DNA of 64,000 bases from contig NZ_JODC01000018.1 in assembly GCF_000720765.1 (NCBI RefSeq), positions 139,420-203,419 on the forward strand, in the 5' to 3' direction. Shown here in pieces: positions 41,487 through 50,708 of this stretch (its first letter is position 1; the number at the start of each line of letters is the position of its first letter). The notes under the pieces are model-generated. The model saw only the letters and a program-made list of their open reading frames with translations. It ran no database searches and was not told the origin of the DNA. The DNA is from Streptomyces sp. NRRL S-646. GTDB taxonomy: Bacteria; Actinomycetota; Actinomycetes; Streptomycetales; Streptomycetaceae. The position numbers and the translations under genes are program-made.

Positions 41487-41769
41487 AGACCAGCAGGGTG
41501 ATACCGCCGACGATCGGGACGATCCCGAACAGCAGCCACCAGCCGGAGCGGCCGGTGTCGTGCAGACGGCGCACGCCGACGGCCAGGCTGGGCAGCAGGA
41601 TCGCGACGTAGAAGACGATCGCGATGAACGGCGCCTTGATCGCGAGGCCGATGCCGAGCAGCACGGCGTAGATGATCGCCGTGAACAGCACGAACATCCA
41701 GTACTCCTTGCGGCGCGCGCGCCCGCTGAACACCGCGTACTTCTTCAGCGCCTCGATGAACCAGCTCAC
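41410..41769 (-). CDS. DUF805 membrane protein
   Basis: 119 aa. Typical DUF805: YAVFSGRARRKEYWMFVLF at the N-terminus, hydrophobic spans AIIYAVLLGIGLAI, FIAIVFYVAILLPSLAVGVRRLHDTGRSGWW and LLFGIVPIVGGITLLVF. The RRLHDTGRSGWW motif is diagnostic. Function unknown. Confidence 0.93.
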   Translation of the reverse strand: MSWFIEALKKYAVFSGRARRKEYWMFVLFTAIIYAVLLGIGLAIKAPFIAIVFYVAILLPSLAVGVRRLHDTGRSGWWLLFGIVPIVGGITLLVFSCSDSQPGENKYGPNPKEAAVAHA

Positions 41770-42069
41770 TTGTGTCCCCCAGGGATCGACGTTCGGACCA
41801 TCCGGAACGGATCAGGCCAGGCGAGAAGGTAAAGACACTGACGAGAACTCGTCAATTCGGTGTGCACACCGCAACGGTTGAGCGCTTTTCGGACAGATCC
41901 ACCGCAGATCCGCCCCGGACCCGCCGCTGATCACGGAGAACGGCGGGGAACCGCAGGACGGGAGGCGTCAGTTCACGGATCCGAGTTGCTTCCGTGTCCG
42001 AACCGAGTGCATACCGATGCTGGTCGGTGGCCGATTCGAGGCCTGACGTATCCCCATCCGTAGCCCGAA
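41770..42069. other. Intergenic gap before hemB
   Basis: 300 bp. It contains the DUF805 promoter region and the 3' side of hemB. No gene, hairpin or operator could be identified. Confidence 0.4.
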
Positions 42070-43062
42070 TCAGCGCAACTTTTCCGCCACTTCGGTCGCC
42101 CAGTACGTGAGGATGTTCTGCGCGCCCGCCCGCTTGATGCCGGTCAGCGTCTCCAGGATCGCCCGGTCGCGGTCGATCCAGCCCTTCTCGGCGGCGGCCT
42201 CGATCATCGAGTACTCACCGGAGATCTGGTAGGCGGCGACCGGCACGTCCACCGCGTCCGCGACCCGCGCGAGGATGTCGAGGAACGGTCCCGCCGGCTT
42301 CACCATCACCATGTCGGCGCCCTCTTCGAGGTCGAGCGCCAACTCCCGCAGCGACTCACGCACATTGGCGGGATCCTGCTGGTAGGTCTTCCGGTCGCCC
42401 TTCAGGGAGGAGCCGACGGCCTCCCGGAACGGCCCGTAGAACGCGGAGGCGTACTTCACGGTGTAGGCGAGGATCGCGACGTCCTCCCGCCCGATCTGGT
42501 CGAGTGCGTCACGGATGACGCCGATCTGCCCGTCCATCATCCCGCTGGGGCCCACCACATGGGCGCCCGCATCGGCCTGGACCTGCGCCATCTCGGCGTA
42601 CCGCTCGAGCGTGGCGTCGTTGTCGACGCGCCCTTCCGCGTCGAGCACCCCGCAGTGCCCGTGATCGGTCGTCTCGTCGAGACACAGATCGGACATCACA
42701 AGAAGATCGTCCCCGACCTCGGCCCGCACATCACGGATCGCGACCTGCAGAATCCCGTCCGGGTCGGTCCCCGGCGTCCCGAGGGCGTCCTTCTTCTCCT
42801 CCTCCGGCACGCCGAACAGCATGATCCCGGAGACCCCGGCGGCCACCGCCTCGGCGGCCGCCTTCTTCAGGCTGTCGCGCGTGTGCTGAACGACGCCGGG
42901 CATGGCGGAGATCGGCACGGGCTCGGAGACGCCCTCGCGCACGAACGCCGGAAGGATGAAGTCCGCCGGGTGCAGCCGGGTCTCGGCGACCATGCGCCGC
43001 ATGACGGGGGTGGTCCGCAGCCGCCGCGGCCGCGTGCCGGGGAAGGATCCGTACTTCGTCAT
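42070..43062 (-). CDS. hemB: Delta-aminolevulinic acid dehydratase (porphobilinogen synthase)
   Basis: 330 aa from ATG 43062. Condenses two 5-aminolevulinate molecules to porphobilinogen, cytosolic. Signature: [17 protein letters not shown] (metal/active-site loop), [17 protein letters not shown] (Schiff-base lysine) and MVMVKPAG (second lysine). It lies 1.7 kb away from hemD on the far side of a FAD oxidoreductase gene in the opposite direction, so it is not in the rex operon. A 48-bp part of its 5' coding region has a copy at 51850-51897. Confidence 0.97.
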   Translation of the reverse strand: MTKYGSFPGTRPRRLRTTPVMRRMVAETRLHPADFILPAFVREGVSEPVPISAMPGVVQHTRDSLKKAAAEAVAAGVSGIMLFGVPEEEKKDALGTPGTDPDGILQVAIRDVRAEVGDDLLVMSDLCLDETTDHGHCGVLDAEGRVDNDATLERYAEMAQVQADAGAHVVGPSGMMDGQIGVIRDALDQIGREDVAILAYTVKYASAFYGPFREAVGSSLKGDRKTYQQDPANVRESLRELALDLEEGADMVMVKPAGPFLDILARVADAVDVPVAAYQISGEYSMIEAAAEKGWIDRDRAILETLTGIKRAGAQNILTYWATEVAEKLR

Positions 43063-43250
43063 GCCGCCTACGCTACGCCCGGCCCACAGGCACCTTTGCC
43101 GACGGTATGTCGGGCCTGCGCAGCTGCTCGCCCCTCGCGATGCGCCCCGCACCCCCCGGGTCCATCCTGAAAACACAGCAAGGAGCAAGGACCGGGCCCC
43201 CGTCCCCTCACCGCGCACGCCTGTCTGCCTGCGCGAAGGAGGAGGACGAG

Positions 43251-44654
43251 ATGACCGCCACACACCACACCCCGCATCAGGCCCCGGACCTGTTCGCCCT
43301 GTCCGAGATCCACGGCCCCGTCCTGCGCCCCGGCGATGACGCCTACGTGGCCGAGGTCACCGGCTTCAATCTGTCGGCCTTCCACCATCCTGACGTCGTG
43401 GTCGGAGCGGCAGACGTCGACGACATCGTGACGGCGATGCGCTGGGCCGCGGCCACCGGAACCCCGGTTGCGGTGCAGGCCACCGGCCACGGCGCGAACT
43501 TCCCGATCGACGGCGGCCTGCTCCTCAGCACCACCCGCCTGACCGACGTGACGATCGACCCGGCCGAACGCACCGCGACGGTCGCCGCCGGCGCGAGGTG
43601 GCGCCACGTCCTGGAGGCGGCCGCCCCGTACGGCCTCGCCCCGCTCAACGGGTCGTCCTCGGACGCGGGCGTCGTCGGCTACACCCTGGGCGGCGGTCTG
43701 CCCGTCCTCGGCCGGACCTACGGCTACGCGGCCGACCGGGTCCGCTCCGTCCAGGTCGTCACGCCGGACGCAACCCTGCGCACGGTGACCGCCGACACCG
43801 AACCGGACCTCTTCTGGGCCCTGCGGGGCGGCAAGGGCAACGTGGGTGTGGTCACCGAGCTGACCTTCGAACTGCTCCCGCTGCCCACGGTCCTCGGCGG
43901 CGGCATCTACTTCCCCGGCGAACACGCGGAGACGGTCCTGCGCACCTGGGCCGACTGGACGACCACGCTGCCCACCGAGATGTGCAGCGCGTACACGATC
44001 CTGCGCCTGCCGCCGATCCCGCAGATCCCAGAGCCCCTGCGCGGCGGCTTCTGGGCCCGCGTCGCCCTGGCCTGGACCGGCGACGCGAAGGAGGGCGAGA
44101 GCCTCCTGGCCCCCGTCCGCGCGGCCGCACCCGTCGTCATCGACACGGTGGAGGAAATGCCGTACGCCGCCATGGACCGCATCTACCTGGACCCGCACGA
44201 CCCGCTCCCCGCCCGCGAGGCCTGCACCCTGCTCAGGGCGCTGCCCCCGGACGCCCAGACGGCCTTCCTGGCACATGCGGGCCCGGCCGTCCCGGACCTC
44301 CCGCTCCTGCTGATCGAACTGCGCCACATGGGCGGCGAACTCTCCCGCCCGGCCCCCGTCGAGGACGCCATCTGCGCCCGCGACGCCAGCTACCTCCTGG
44401 AAACGGTCGGCGTCCTGCCCGACCCCGACACCGCAGCCGCCGTGGAATCGGCCACAACGGCCCTCCACAACGCCATGTCCCCGCACAGCACCGGCCACAC
44501 GATGGTCAACCTCCACGGCCGCCCGGGCGACGAGAAGGACCGGGCACGCGCCTGGACGGACGAGGTCTACACCCGCCTGAGCAAGACGAAGTCGACCTAC
44601 GACCCGGACAACCTGCTCCGCTTCGGCCACACGGTGCTTCCCGCATCCGCGTAG
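43251..44654 (+). CDS. FAD-linked oxidoreductase, berberine-bridge type
   Basis: 467 aa from ATG 43251 with AAGGAGGAGGA upstream. FAD_binding_4 domain: [19 protein letters not shown], the flavin-attachment loop [15 protein letters not shown] with His for covalent FAD, and [28 protein letters not shown]-terminal block is [15 protein letters not shown]. No Cys of a bicovalent flavin is visible at the expected site (VVGYTLGG). Such enzymes oxidise alcohols, sugars or antibiotic intermediates. It is divergent from hemB. Confidence 0.9.
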   Translation: MTATHHTPHQAPDLFALSEIHGPVLRPGDDAYVAEVTGFNLSAFHHPDVVVGAADVDDIVTAMRWAAATGTPVAVQATGHGANFPIDGGLLLSTTRLTDVTIDPAERTATVAAGARWRHVLEAAAPYGLAPLNGSSSDAGVVGYTLGGGLPVLGRTYGYAADRVRSVQVVTPDATLRTVTADTEPDLFWALRGGKGNVGVVTELTFELLPLPTVLGGGIYFPGEHAETVLRTWADWTTTLPTEMCSAYTILRLPPIPQIPEPLRGGFWARVALAWTGDAKEGESLLAPVRAAAPVVIDTVEEMPYAAMDRIYLDPHDPLPAREACTLLRALPPDAQTAFLAHAGPAVPDLPLLLIELRHMGGELSRPAPVEDAICARDASYLLETVGVLPDPDTAAAVESATTALHNAMSPHSTGHTMVNLHGRPGDEKDRARAWTDEVYTRLSKTKSTYDPDNLLRFGHTVLPASA

Positions 44655-44689
44655 CTGCATCCTGCCGGTGACGGCGATTCCAGCCCGTC

Positions 44690-44820
44690 GTGGGGGTCCC
44701 CCCGCTCGAGCCAAGCCGAGAGTGGGGGAGTCTGAGGACGAGGCCTCTCGGGCCGATGGGGGTCCGGGTGCGCAGCCCCCAGGGCCGCGCACCCCCACAC
44801 ACCTCAGGTCGTACGCCGCC
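44690..44820. repeat. Composite palindromic repeat downstream of hemD
   Basis: gtgggggtccccccgctcga (44690-44709) is inverted against CCGAGAGTGGGGGAG (44718-44732), followed by TCTGAGGACGAGGCC and a second GGGTGCGCAGCCCCC / GGGCCGCGCACCCCC pair. TGAGGACGAGGCC is shared with 52259-52273. A related copy lies inside the kinase gene at 14632-14667. Confidence 0.7.
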
Positions 44821-46507
44821 GCCTGGCCCCCGGCCGCCGCTCACTGGGCCGCGTAACAGGATCCCCGGCGTCCAGGGCGGCAGCCCTACGCCGCAGCCCG
44901 AAGTCCGCAAGCGCCTCGGCCAACTTGTGCACGGACGGCTCCGGAGCCATCACATCCACCCGCAGCCCATGCTCCTCAGCGGTCTTGGCGGTGGCCGGAC
45001 CGATACACGCGATCACGGTCACGTTGTGCGGCTTCCCGGCAATACCCACCAGGTTCCGCACGGTGGACGACGAGGTGAACAGCACCGCATCGAAGCCACC
45101 CCCCTTGATCGCCTCCCGCGTCTCCGCCGGCGGCGGCGAGGCCCGCACGGTCCGATAGGCCGTGACGTCGTCGACCTCCCACCCGAGCTCGATCAGCCCG
45201 GCGACAAGCGTCTCCGTGGCGATGTCCGCCCGCGGCAGGAACACCCGGTCGATCGGGTCGAACACCGGGTCGTACGGCGGCCAGTCCTCAAGCAGCCCCG
45301 CAGCCGACTGCTCCCCACTCGGCACCAGATCCGGCTTCACACCGAAAGCCACCAGCGCCTTCGCGGTCTGCTCCCCGACCGCAGCGACCTTGATGCCGGC
45401 AAAGGCCCGCGCATCCAGCCCGTACTCCTCGAACTTCTCCCGGACCGCCTTCACCGCGTTGACCGAGGTGAACGCGATCCACTCGTACCGCCCGGTGACG
45501 AGCCCCTTCACGGCCCGCTCCATCTGCTGGGGCGTCCGCGGCGGCTCGACCGCGATGGTCGGCACCTCGTGCGGTACGGCCCCGTAGGACCGCAGTTGGT
45601 CGGAGAGCGACGCCGCCTGCTCCTTCGTACGCGGCACGAGCACCTTCCAGCCGAACAGCGGCTTGGACTCGAACCACGACAGCCGGTCGCGCTGGGCGGC
45701 GGCGGAACGCTCACCGACCACGGCTATCACCGGGCGCCCGCCCTCGGGCGAGGGCAGCACCTTGGCCTGCTTCAGCGTCTGGGCGACGGTCCCCAGCGTC
45801 GCGGTCCAGGTCCGCTGGCGCGTGGTCGTGCCGGCCACCGTCACGGTGATGGGCGTGTCCGGCTTACGGCCGGCCGACACCAGTTCGCCCGCGGTCGCAC
45901 CCACGGAGTCGAGGGTCGTCGACACGACCACCGTCCCGTCGGAGACACCCACCTCCGTCCAGCACCGGTCCGAGGCGGTACGGGCGTCCACGAACCGCAC
46001 GTCCGCACCCTGGGCGTCGCGCAGCGGAACACCTGCGTACGCGGGCACGCCGACGGCCGCGGCGACCCCGGGCACGACCTCGAAAGGCACGCCCGCGGCG
46101 GCGCAGGCAAGCATCTCCTCGGCGGCGTACGCGTCGAGTCCGGGGTCACCGGACACCGCACGGACGACCCGCCTGCCGCCCCGCAGGGCCTCCATGACAA
46201 GATGTGCGGCATCCCGTACCGCGGGGACCCCAGCGGTTGTTGACGAGCCGTCAACAACCGCGAGCTGAGGTGTGCCCGTGCCCGGAAGCGGGTCCGACGA
46301 AGGACCCCCGTCCGTGTGCACTTCGGCGACACCTTGTCTGGCGTGCTGACGTACCACGTCGAGCACGTCGTGCTCGGCGACGAGGACGTCCGCGTTCGCC
46401 AGCGCCTCCACGGCGCGCAGAGTCAGCAGTCCCGGATCCCCGGGTCCGGCACCGAGGAAGGTGACGTGCCCGTGTTCAAGGCCGGCGGGAAGGGTGGTGG
46501 GGCTCAA
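44804..46507 (-). CDS. hemD: Bifunctional uroporphyrinogen-III synthase / C-methyltransferase
   Basis: 567 aa. Residues 15-260 form a CobA/SumT methyltransferase (VTFLGAGPGDPGLLTLRAVE, VSGDPGLDAYAAEE, VPFEVVPGVAAAVGVPAYAG), although the second half is divergent and may be inactive. Residues 285-540 are the uroporphyrinogen-III synthase (VLVPRTKEQAASLSDQL, IAFTSVNAVKAVREKF, VLFTSSSTVRNLVG). It closes hydroxymethylbilane to uroporphyrinogen III. Its ATG overlaps the hemC stop by 4 bases; last gene of the rex operon. Confidence 0.95.
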   Translation of the reverse strand: MSPTTLPAGLEHGHVTFLGAGPGDPGLLTLRAVEALANADVLVAEHDVLDVVRQHARQGVAEVHTDGGPSSDPLPGTGTPQLAVVDGSSTTAGVPAVRDAAHLVMEALRGGRRVVRAVSGDPGLDAYAAEEMLACAAAGVPFEVVPGVAAAVGVPAYAGVPLRDAQGADVRFVDARTASDRCWTEVGVSDGTVVVSTTLDSVGATAGELVSAGRKPDTPITVTVAGTTTRQRTWTATLGTVAQTLKQAKVLPSPEGGRPVIAVVGERSAAAQRDRLSWFESKPLFGWKVLVPRTKEQAASLSDQLRSYGAVPHEVPTIAVEPPRTPQQMERAVKGLVTGRYEWIAFTSVNAVKAVREKFEEYGLDARAFAGIKVAAVGEQTAKALVAFGVKPDLVPSGEQSAAGLLEDWPPYDPVFDPIDRVFLPRADIATETLVAGLIELGWEVDDVTAYRTVRASPPPAETREAIKGGGFDAVLFTSSSTVRNLVGIAGKPHNVTVIACIGPATAKTAEEHGLRVDVMAPEPSVHKLAEALADFGLRRRAAALDAGDPVTRPSERRPGARRRRTT

Positions 46508-47463
46508 TGTGCTCGCTCCCCCATCAGACCGGCCGCGCCCTGGGCAAGCATCTCGGCAGCGAGTTCACGGCCGAGCGCCATTGCTTGGTCGTACGTCTCG
46601 GGCACGGGACCGGTGGTGGACAGCTGCACCGTACGGGAGCCGTCGGTGGTACCGACGACGCCCCGCAGGCGCATTTCCTTGACAATCTGCCCGTCGGCCA
46701 GCAGGTCGGCCAGCGCGCCCACAGGGGCGGAGCAGCCGGCCTCCAGGGCGGCGAGCAGTGACCGCTCGGCAGTCACGGCGACCCGTGTGAACGGGTCGTC
46801 GAGCTCACCGAGCGAGGCGACGAGGTCCGCGTTGTCCGCGGCGCATTCGATCGCCAGTGCCCCCTGGCCGGGGGCGGGCAAAACGGTGTCGACCGACAGA
46901 AAGTCGGTCACTTCATCGCTACGGCCTATCCGGTTGAGCCCGGCGGCGGCGAGGACGACGGCGTCCAGCTCACCGTCCCGCACGTACCTGATCCGGGTAT
47001 CCACGTTCCCCCGTATCGGGACCGTCTCGATGTCCAGCCCGTGGCTGCGCGCGTACGCGTTCAGCTGCGCCGTGCGACGCGGTGAACCCGTACCGATGCG
47101 CGCCCCGCGCGGCAGGTCTGTGAACTTCAGCGCGTCCCGGGCGACGATCACGTCGCGCGGGTCCTCGCGCAGCGGGACGGCGGCGAGCGCCAGCTCCTCG
47201 GGCTGCGCGGTGGGCAGGTCCTTGAGCGAATGAACCGCGAAGTCGACCTCACCCCGCAGCAGCGCGTCGCGCAGCGCCGTGACGAACACACCCGTGCCGC
47301 CGATCTGCGCGAGGTGCTCACGGGAGGTGTCGCCGTACGTGGTGATCTCGACGAGCTCGACGGGCCGTCCGGTCACCTGGCTCACGGCGTCCGCCACCTG
47401 CCCGGACTGGGCCATGGCGAGTCTGCTTCGCCTCGTCCCCAGTCTCAATGCCTTGCTACTCAT
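46504..47463 (-). CDS. hemC: Porphobilinogen deaminase (hydroxymethylbilane synthase)
   Basis: 319 aa. Polymerises four porphobilinogens. RLGTRRSRLAMAQSGQVAD at the start, SLKDLPTAQPEELALAAV, GTGSPRRTAQL, and the dipyrromethane cofactor Cys in LEAGCSAPVGA (about 240-250). ATGA overlap on both sides, with hemA upstream and hemD downstream. Confidence 0.97.
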   Translation of the reverse strand: MSSKALRLGTRRSRLAMAQSGQVADAVSQVTGRPVELVEITTYGDTSREHLAQIGGTGVFVTALRDALLRGEVDFAVHSLKDLPTAQPEELALAAVPLREDPRDVIVARDALKFTDLPRGARIGTGSPRRTAQLNAYARSHGLDIETVPIRGNVDTRIRYVRDGELDAVVLAAAGLNRIGRSDEVTDFLSVDTVLPAPGQGALAIECAADNADLVASLGELDDPFTRVAVTAERSLLAALEAGCSAPVGALADLLADGQIVKEMRLRGVVGTTDGSRTVQLSTTGPVPETYDQAMALGRELAAEMLAQGAAGLMGERAH

Positions 47464-49223
47464 GCCGGCCCTCGGTTCTTGCTGTTCTCAGATTCATCGT
47501 CGGCGCCCTCGGCCCGGGAGACGGCGGCCACCGCTTCCTGGTCGAGGTCGAACAGGGTCCTCAGGGCATCCGCGTACCCTGCTCCGCCCGGTTCGGCCGC
47601 GAGCTGCTTGACTCGTACGGTCGGCGCGTGCAGCAGCTTGTCGACGACGCGCTTGACGGTCTGTGTGATCTCGCTGCGGTGCTTGTCGTCGAGCGCGGGC
47701 AGCCGCCCCTCGAGCCGCGCGATCTCACTGGCGACCACATCGGCGGCCATGGTGCGCAGGGCCACGACGGTGGGTGTGATGTGCGCGGCCCTGAGCGCCG
47801 CCCCGAAGGCCGCGACCTCGTCCGCGACGATACGACGGACCTGGTCGACGTCGGCGGCCATCGGAGCGTCCGCGGAGGCCTCGGCGAGCGATTCGATGTC
47901 GACGAGCCGCACCCCGGCCAGCCGGTGCACGGCCGCGTCGATGTCGCGGGGCATCGCCAGGTCGAGAAGGAACAGCACGGGCGCGGGACGCGGAGCCTCG
48001 ACGACCGGCTCGGCCTTACGGCGCTCGGGGATGCGGCCGACGGTGCCGGCGAGGGCGGCCAGGGCTGCGATGGCCCCGGCATCCTGCGCGGGGTCGAGCA
48101 CGGTGCCCGCCGCGGGGCCGGAGGTCTGCGGCCGCGGCGCGTTGTCCACCCAGGCGGCGTGCTGCTCGAGATCGGCCGCCGCCATCCCGGCAACAGCCCC
48201 CTCACCGAGCACGGAGAAACCGGCGGTGGCCTGCATCGGGGGCAGATCGAGCGGACAGTTCTCGTCACCCGCGGAGCCTGCGGGCAGTCGTGCCGCTGGG
48301 GCGGCTCCCGACCCACGAAGAGGCGGCACGCCGCCACCGCCGGGCTGCGCACCCGCGCCGCGGCCCGCACCAACGTCCGGCACCCGCTCGCCAACAGCCG
48401 CAGCAACCGCCTCGGCCGTCAGCACAAGCCCAGTCGCCCCGGTACAGGACACCACAACATCGGCACGTGTCAGCTCGCCCGGCACCGAACCCATCGGTAC
48501 CGCGCGGGCCACCACGTCCGTGTCGTCGCCCTCGGCCAGGATCTGGGCGAGCCGCTCGGCCCGCTCATCCGTACGGTTGGCGATCACGATCTCGGCAACC
48601 CCGGCCCGCGCCAGCGTGGCTGCGGCCAGCGAGGACATCGACCCGGCCCCGATGACCAGCGCCTTCTTCCCACTGGCCCACCCCTGGACATCCGCCCCGG
48701 AGGCCAGCTGCTCCAGCCCGAAGGTGACCAGCGACTGCCCGGCCCGGTCGATCCCGGTCTCGGAGTGGGCACGCTTGCCGACCCGCAGCGCCTGCTGGAA
48801 CAGATCGTTCAGCAGCCGCCCGGCGCTGTGCAGATCCTGCGCCTTGGCGAGCGAGTCCTTGATCTGCCCGAGGATCTGCCCTTCCCCCACGACCATGGAG
48901 TCGAGCCCACAAGCGACCGAGAACAGATGGTGAACGGCCCGATCCTCGTAATGCACGTACAAATAGGGCGTGAGCTCGTCCAGCCCCACCCCGCTGTGCT
49001 GCGCGAGCAGCGTGGACAGCTCGGCGACACCGGCGTGGAACTTGTCGACGTCGGCGTACAGCTCGATGCGGTTGCAGGTGGCGAGGACCGCGGCCTCGGT
49101 GGCGGGCTCCGCGGCGACCGTGTCCTGCACCAGCTTGACCTGGGCGTCCGCGCTCAGCGCGGCCCGCTCCAGGACGCTGACCGGGGCGCTGCGGTGACTC
49201 AGCCCGACGACGAGGAGACTCAT
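47460..49223 (-). CDS. hemA: Glutamyl-tRNA reductase
   Basis: 587 aa, about 150 more than usual. It reduces Glu-tRNA to glutamate-1-semialdehyde with NADPH. Catalytic Cys50 is in VLATCNRIELY, followed by VGEGQILGQIK and the Rossmann loop VIGAGSMSSLAAATLA. Between ADVVVSCTGATG and FLLDLAMPRDID sits a Gly/Ala/Pro-rich insert of about 110 residues (roughly 275-385), a known Streptomyces feature; a palindromic repeat is found inside it. The C-terminal dimerisation domain is intact. Starts by ATGA overlap with rex. Confidence 0.96.
   Translation of the reverse strand: MSLLVVGLSHRSAPVSVLERAALSADAQVKLVQDTVAAEPATEAAVLATCNRIELYADVDKFHAGVAELSTLLAQHSGVGLDELTPYLYVHYEDRAVHHLFSVACGLDSMVVGEGQILGQIKDSLAKAQDLHSAGRLLNDLFQQALRVGKRAHSETGIDRAGQSLVTFGLEQLASGADVQGWASGKKALVIGAGSMSSLAAATLARAGVAEIVIANRTDERAERLAQILAEGDDTDVVARAVPMGSVPGELTRADVVVSCTGATGLVLTAEAVAAAVGERVPDVGAGRGAGAQPGGGGVPPLRGSGAAPAARLPAGSAGDENCPLDLPPMQATAGFSVLGEGAVAGMAAADLEQHAAWVDNAPRPQTSGPAAGTVLDPAQDAGAIAALAALAGTVGRIPERRKAEPVVEAPRPAPVLFLLDLAMPRDIDAAVHRLAGVRLVDIESLAEASADAPMAADVDQVRRIVADEVAAFGAALRAAHITPTVVALRTMAADVVASEIARLEGRLPALDDKHRSEITQTVKRVVDKLLHAPTVRVKQLAAEPGGAGYADALRTLFDLDQEAVAAVSRAEGADDESENSKNRGPA
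48278..48297. repeat. Repeat element within the hemA insert
   Basis: ctgcgggcagtcgtgccgct here is identical to 59916-59935, which forms part of an intergenic hairpin. In hemA the block continues ggggcggctcccgac... and, in the minus-strand reading frame, encodes part of the insert (around GSGAAPAARLPAGS). Confidence 0.65.
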
Positions 49224-49990
49224 GCCGGCATCACGGCGGGTACGTCCCCGTCGGGCCCCTGCTCGGCGGACTCCTGGCGGGCGGCGGCGACGGGCCCCGA
49301 GCCGTCAGGCCCGGCGGCCTCGGCCTCTTCCCCGGCCTTGCGCTGCTCGTGGAAGGCGAGGATCTGCAGCTCGATCGAGAGATCCACCTTGCGCACGTCG
49401 ACGCCGTCCGGGACGGACAGCACGGTCGGCGCGAAGTTCAGAATGGAGGTGACACCGGCGGCGACGAGCCGGTCGCAGACCTGCTGCGCGGCACCGGCGG
49501 GAGTGGCGATGACGCCAATGCTCACCCCGTTGTCCTCGATGATCTTTTCCAGTTCATCGGTGTGCTGCACGGGAATCCCCGCGACGGGCTTCCCCGCCAT
49601 CGCCGGATCGGCGTCTATGAGAGCCGCGACCCGGAACCCACGGGAGGCGAACCCTCCGTAATTGGCCAGAGCGGCACCGAGGTTACCGATACCGACGATC
49701 ACAACCGGCCAGTCCTGGGTGAGCCCCAGCTCACGCGAGATCTGGTAGACGAGATACTCGACGTCGTAGCCGACACCGCGCGTCCCGTACGAACCCAGAT
49801 ACGAGAAGTCCTTGCGCAGCTTGGCGGAGTTGACCCCCGCGGCAGCCGCCAGTTCCTCGGACGAGACCGTGGGTACCGAGCGCTCCGACAGTGCGGTCAG
49901 GGCGCGGAGGTACAGCGGAAGCCTGGCGACGGTGGCCTCGGGAATCCCTCGGCTACGGGTCGCCGGTCGGTGAGTTCGGCCAGTTGCCAC
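49220..49990 (-). CDS. rex: Redox-sensing transcriptional repressor Rex
   Basis: 256 aa from GTG 49990 (GGAG upstream). The N-terminal winged helix (IPEATVARLPLYLRALTALS, LAAAAGVNSAKLRKDFSYLG) and Rossmann domain (VVIVGIGNLGAALANYGG, AALIDAD) are those of Rex, which binds NADH/NAD+ and represses respiratory and haem genes when NAD+ is high. Almost identical to the S. coelicolor protein as I recall it. First gene of the rex-hemA-hemC-hemD operon, all coupled by ATGA overlaps, and an operator lies 75 bp upstream. Confidence 0.97.
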   Translation of the reverse strand: MATGRTHRPATRSRGIPEATVARLPLYLRALTALSERSVPTVSSEELAAAAGVNSAKLRKDFSYLGSYGTRGVGYDVEYLVYQISRELGLTQDWPVVIVGIGNLGAALANYGGFASRGFRVAALIDADPAMAGKPVAGIPVQHTDELEKIIEDNGVSIGVIATPAGAAQQVCDRLVAAGVTSILNFAPTVLSVPDGVDVRKVDLSIELQILAFHEQRKAGEEAEAAGPDGSGPVAAARQESAEQGPDGDVPAVMPA

Positions 49991-50064
49991 GGTGCTCCTG
50001 CGGGTAGAGCGGGGCTGCAGGCGGTCACACGTACCCAGACCGCCCCGTCGACAGCAGGCTATGT

Positions 50065-50086
50065 CTTTGTGAACGCGTGCACAAAG
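50065..50086 (-). promoter_or_regulatory. Rex operator (ROP)
   Basis: CTTTGTGAACGCGTGCACAAAG is a palindrome matching TGTGAACNNNTTCACA with one change. It sits 75-96 bp upstream of the rex start, so autoregulation of the operon is expected. Confidence 0.85.
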
Positions 50087-50271
50087 ATGGTGTCCGATTT
50101 GCCCGGCCAACGTGACCGGGGTCACGCGCCCCCGGCGCACTGATGCAGAACCGGCGCACGAGCACCACCGACCCTCTATCTCTGGGGGCAAAACCGCACA
50201 CTCTCCTCTTACGATCCCCGCCCCCGAGACCAGTCGCCGTCGATCCTAAGCGAGGTTCCGGACGACTTGGA

Positions 50272-50556
50272 CTACTCAGTCAGTGCCTTGCGCAACCGCT
50301 GCTCGTCCACGCGCCAGAAGGTGTGCTGCCGACCGTCGACGAGAACCACGGGAATCTGCTCCCAATACTGGTCGTGAAGCTGCTGGTCCAGGGAGATGTC
50401 CTTCGCCTCCCACTCCACCCCCACCTCCGCGCACACCTTCTCCACCACAAGCTGTGCGTCATCACACAGATGACACCCGGCCTTACGAATGAGAGTGACG
50501 CTCCGGCCCTGGACGTCCTGGGCCTTACGTCGGAAGAGGGGACTCATGTCAGCCAT
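50272..50556 (-). CDS. Glutaredoxin-family protein
   Basis: 94 aa from ATG 50556; MSPLF at 50547 is an alternative. Thioredoxin fold with CxxC active site KAGCHLCDDA and the cis-Pro region QIPVVLVDGRQHTFWRVDE. It is of the DUF836/glutaredoxin-like group and probably a cytosolic thiol-disulphide reductant. Located directly beside rex, also a redox gene. Confidence 0.9.
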   Translation of the reverse strand: MADMSPLFRRKAQDVQGRSVTLIRKAGCHLCDDAQLVVEKVCAEVGVEWEAKDISLDQQLHDQYWEQIPVVLVDGRQHTFWRVDEQRLRKALTE

Positions 50557-50708
50557 TCTCGCGCGAGCGCGCGGCGGCGGCACACCCGCGAAAAAGCCAA
50601 GGACCGGGTGGATCGGATCAGTTCTTTAACGACATGGTCGCGGAGAGTTCACAGCGTTCAAACCTCTGGCGTCTGGAGGCACCGAACAAACTGGCTATGC
50701 TCACGGGC

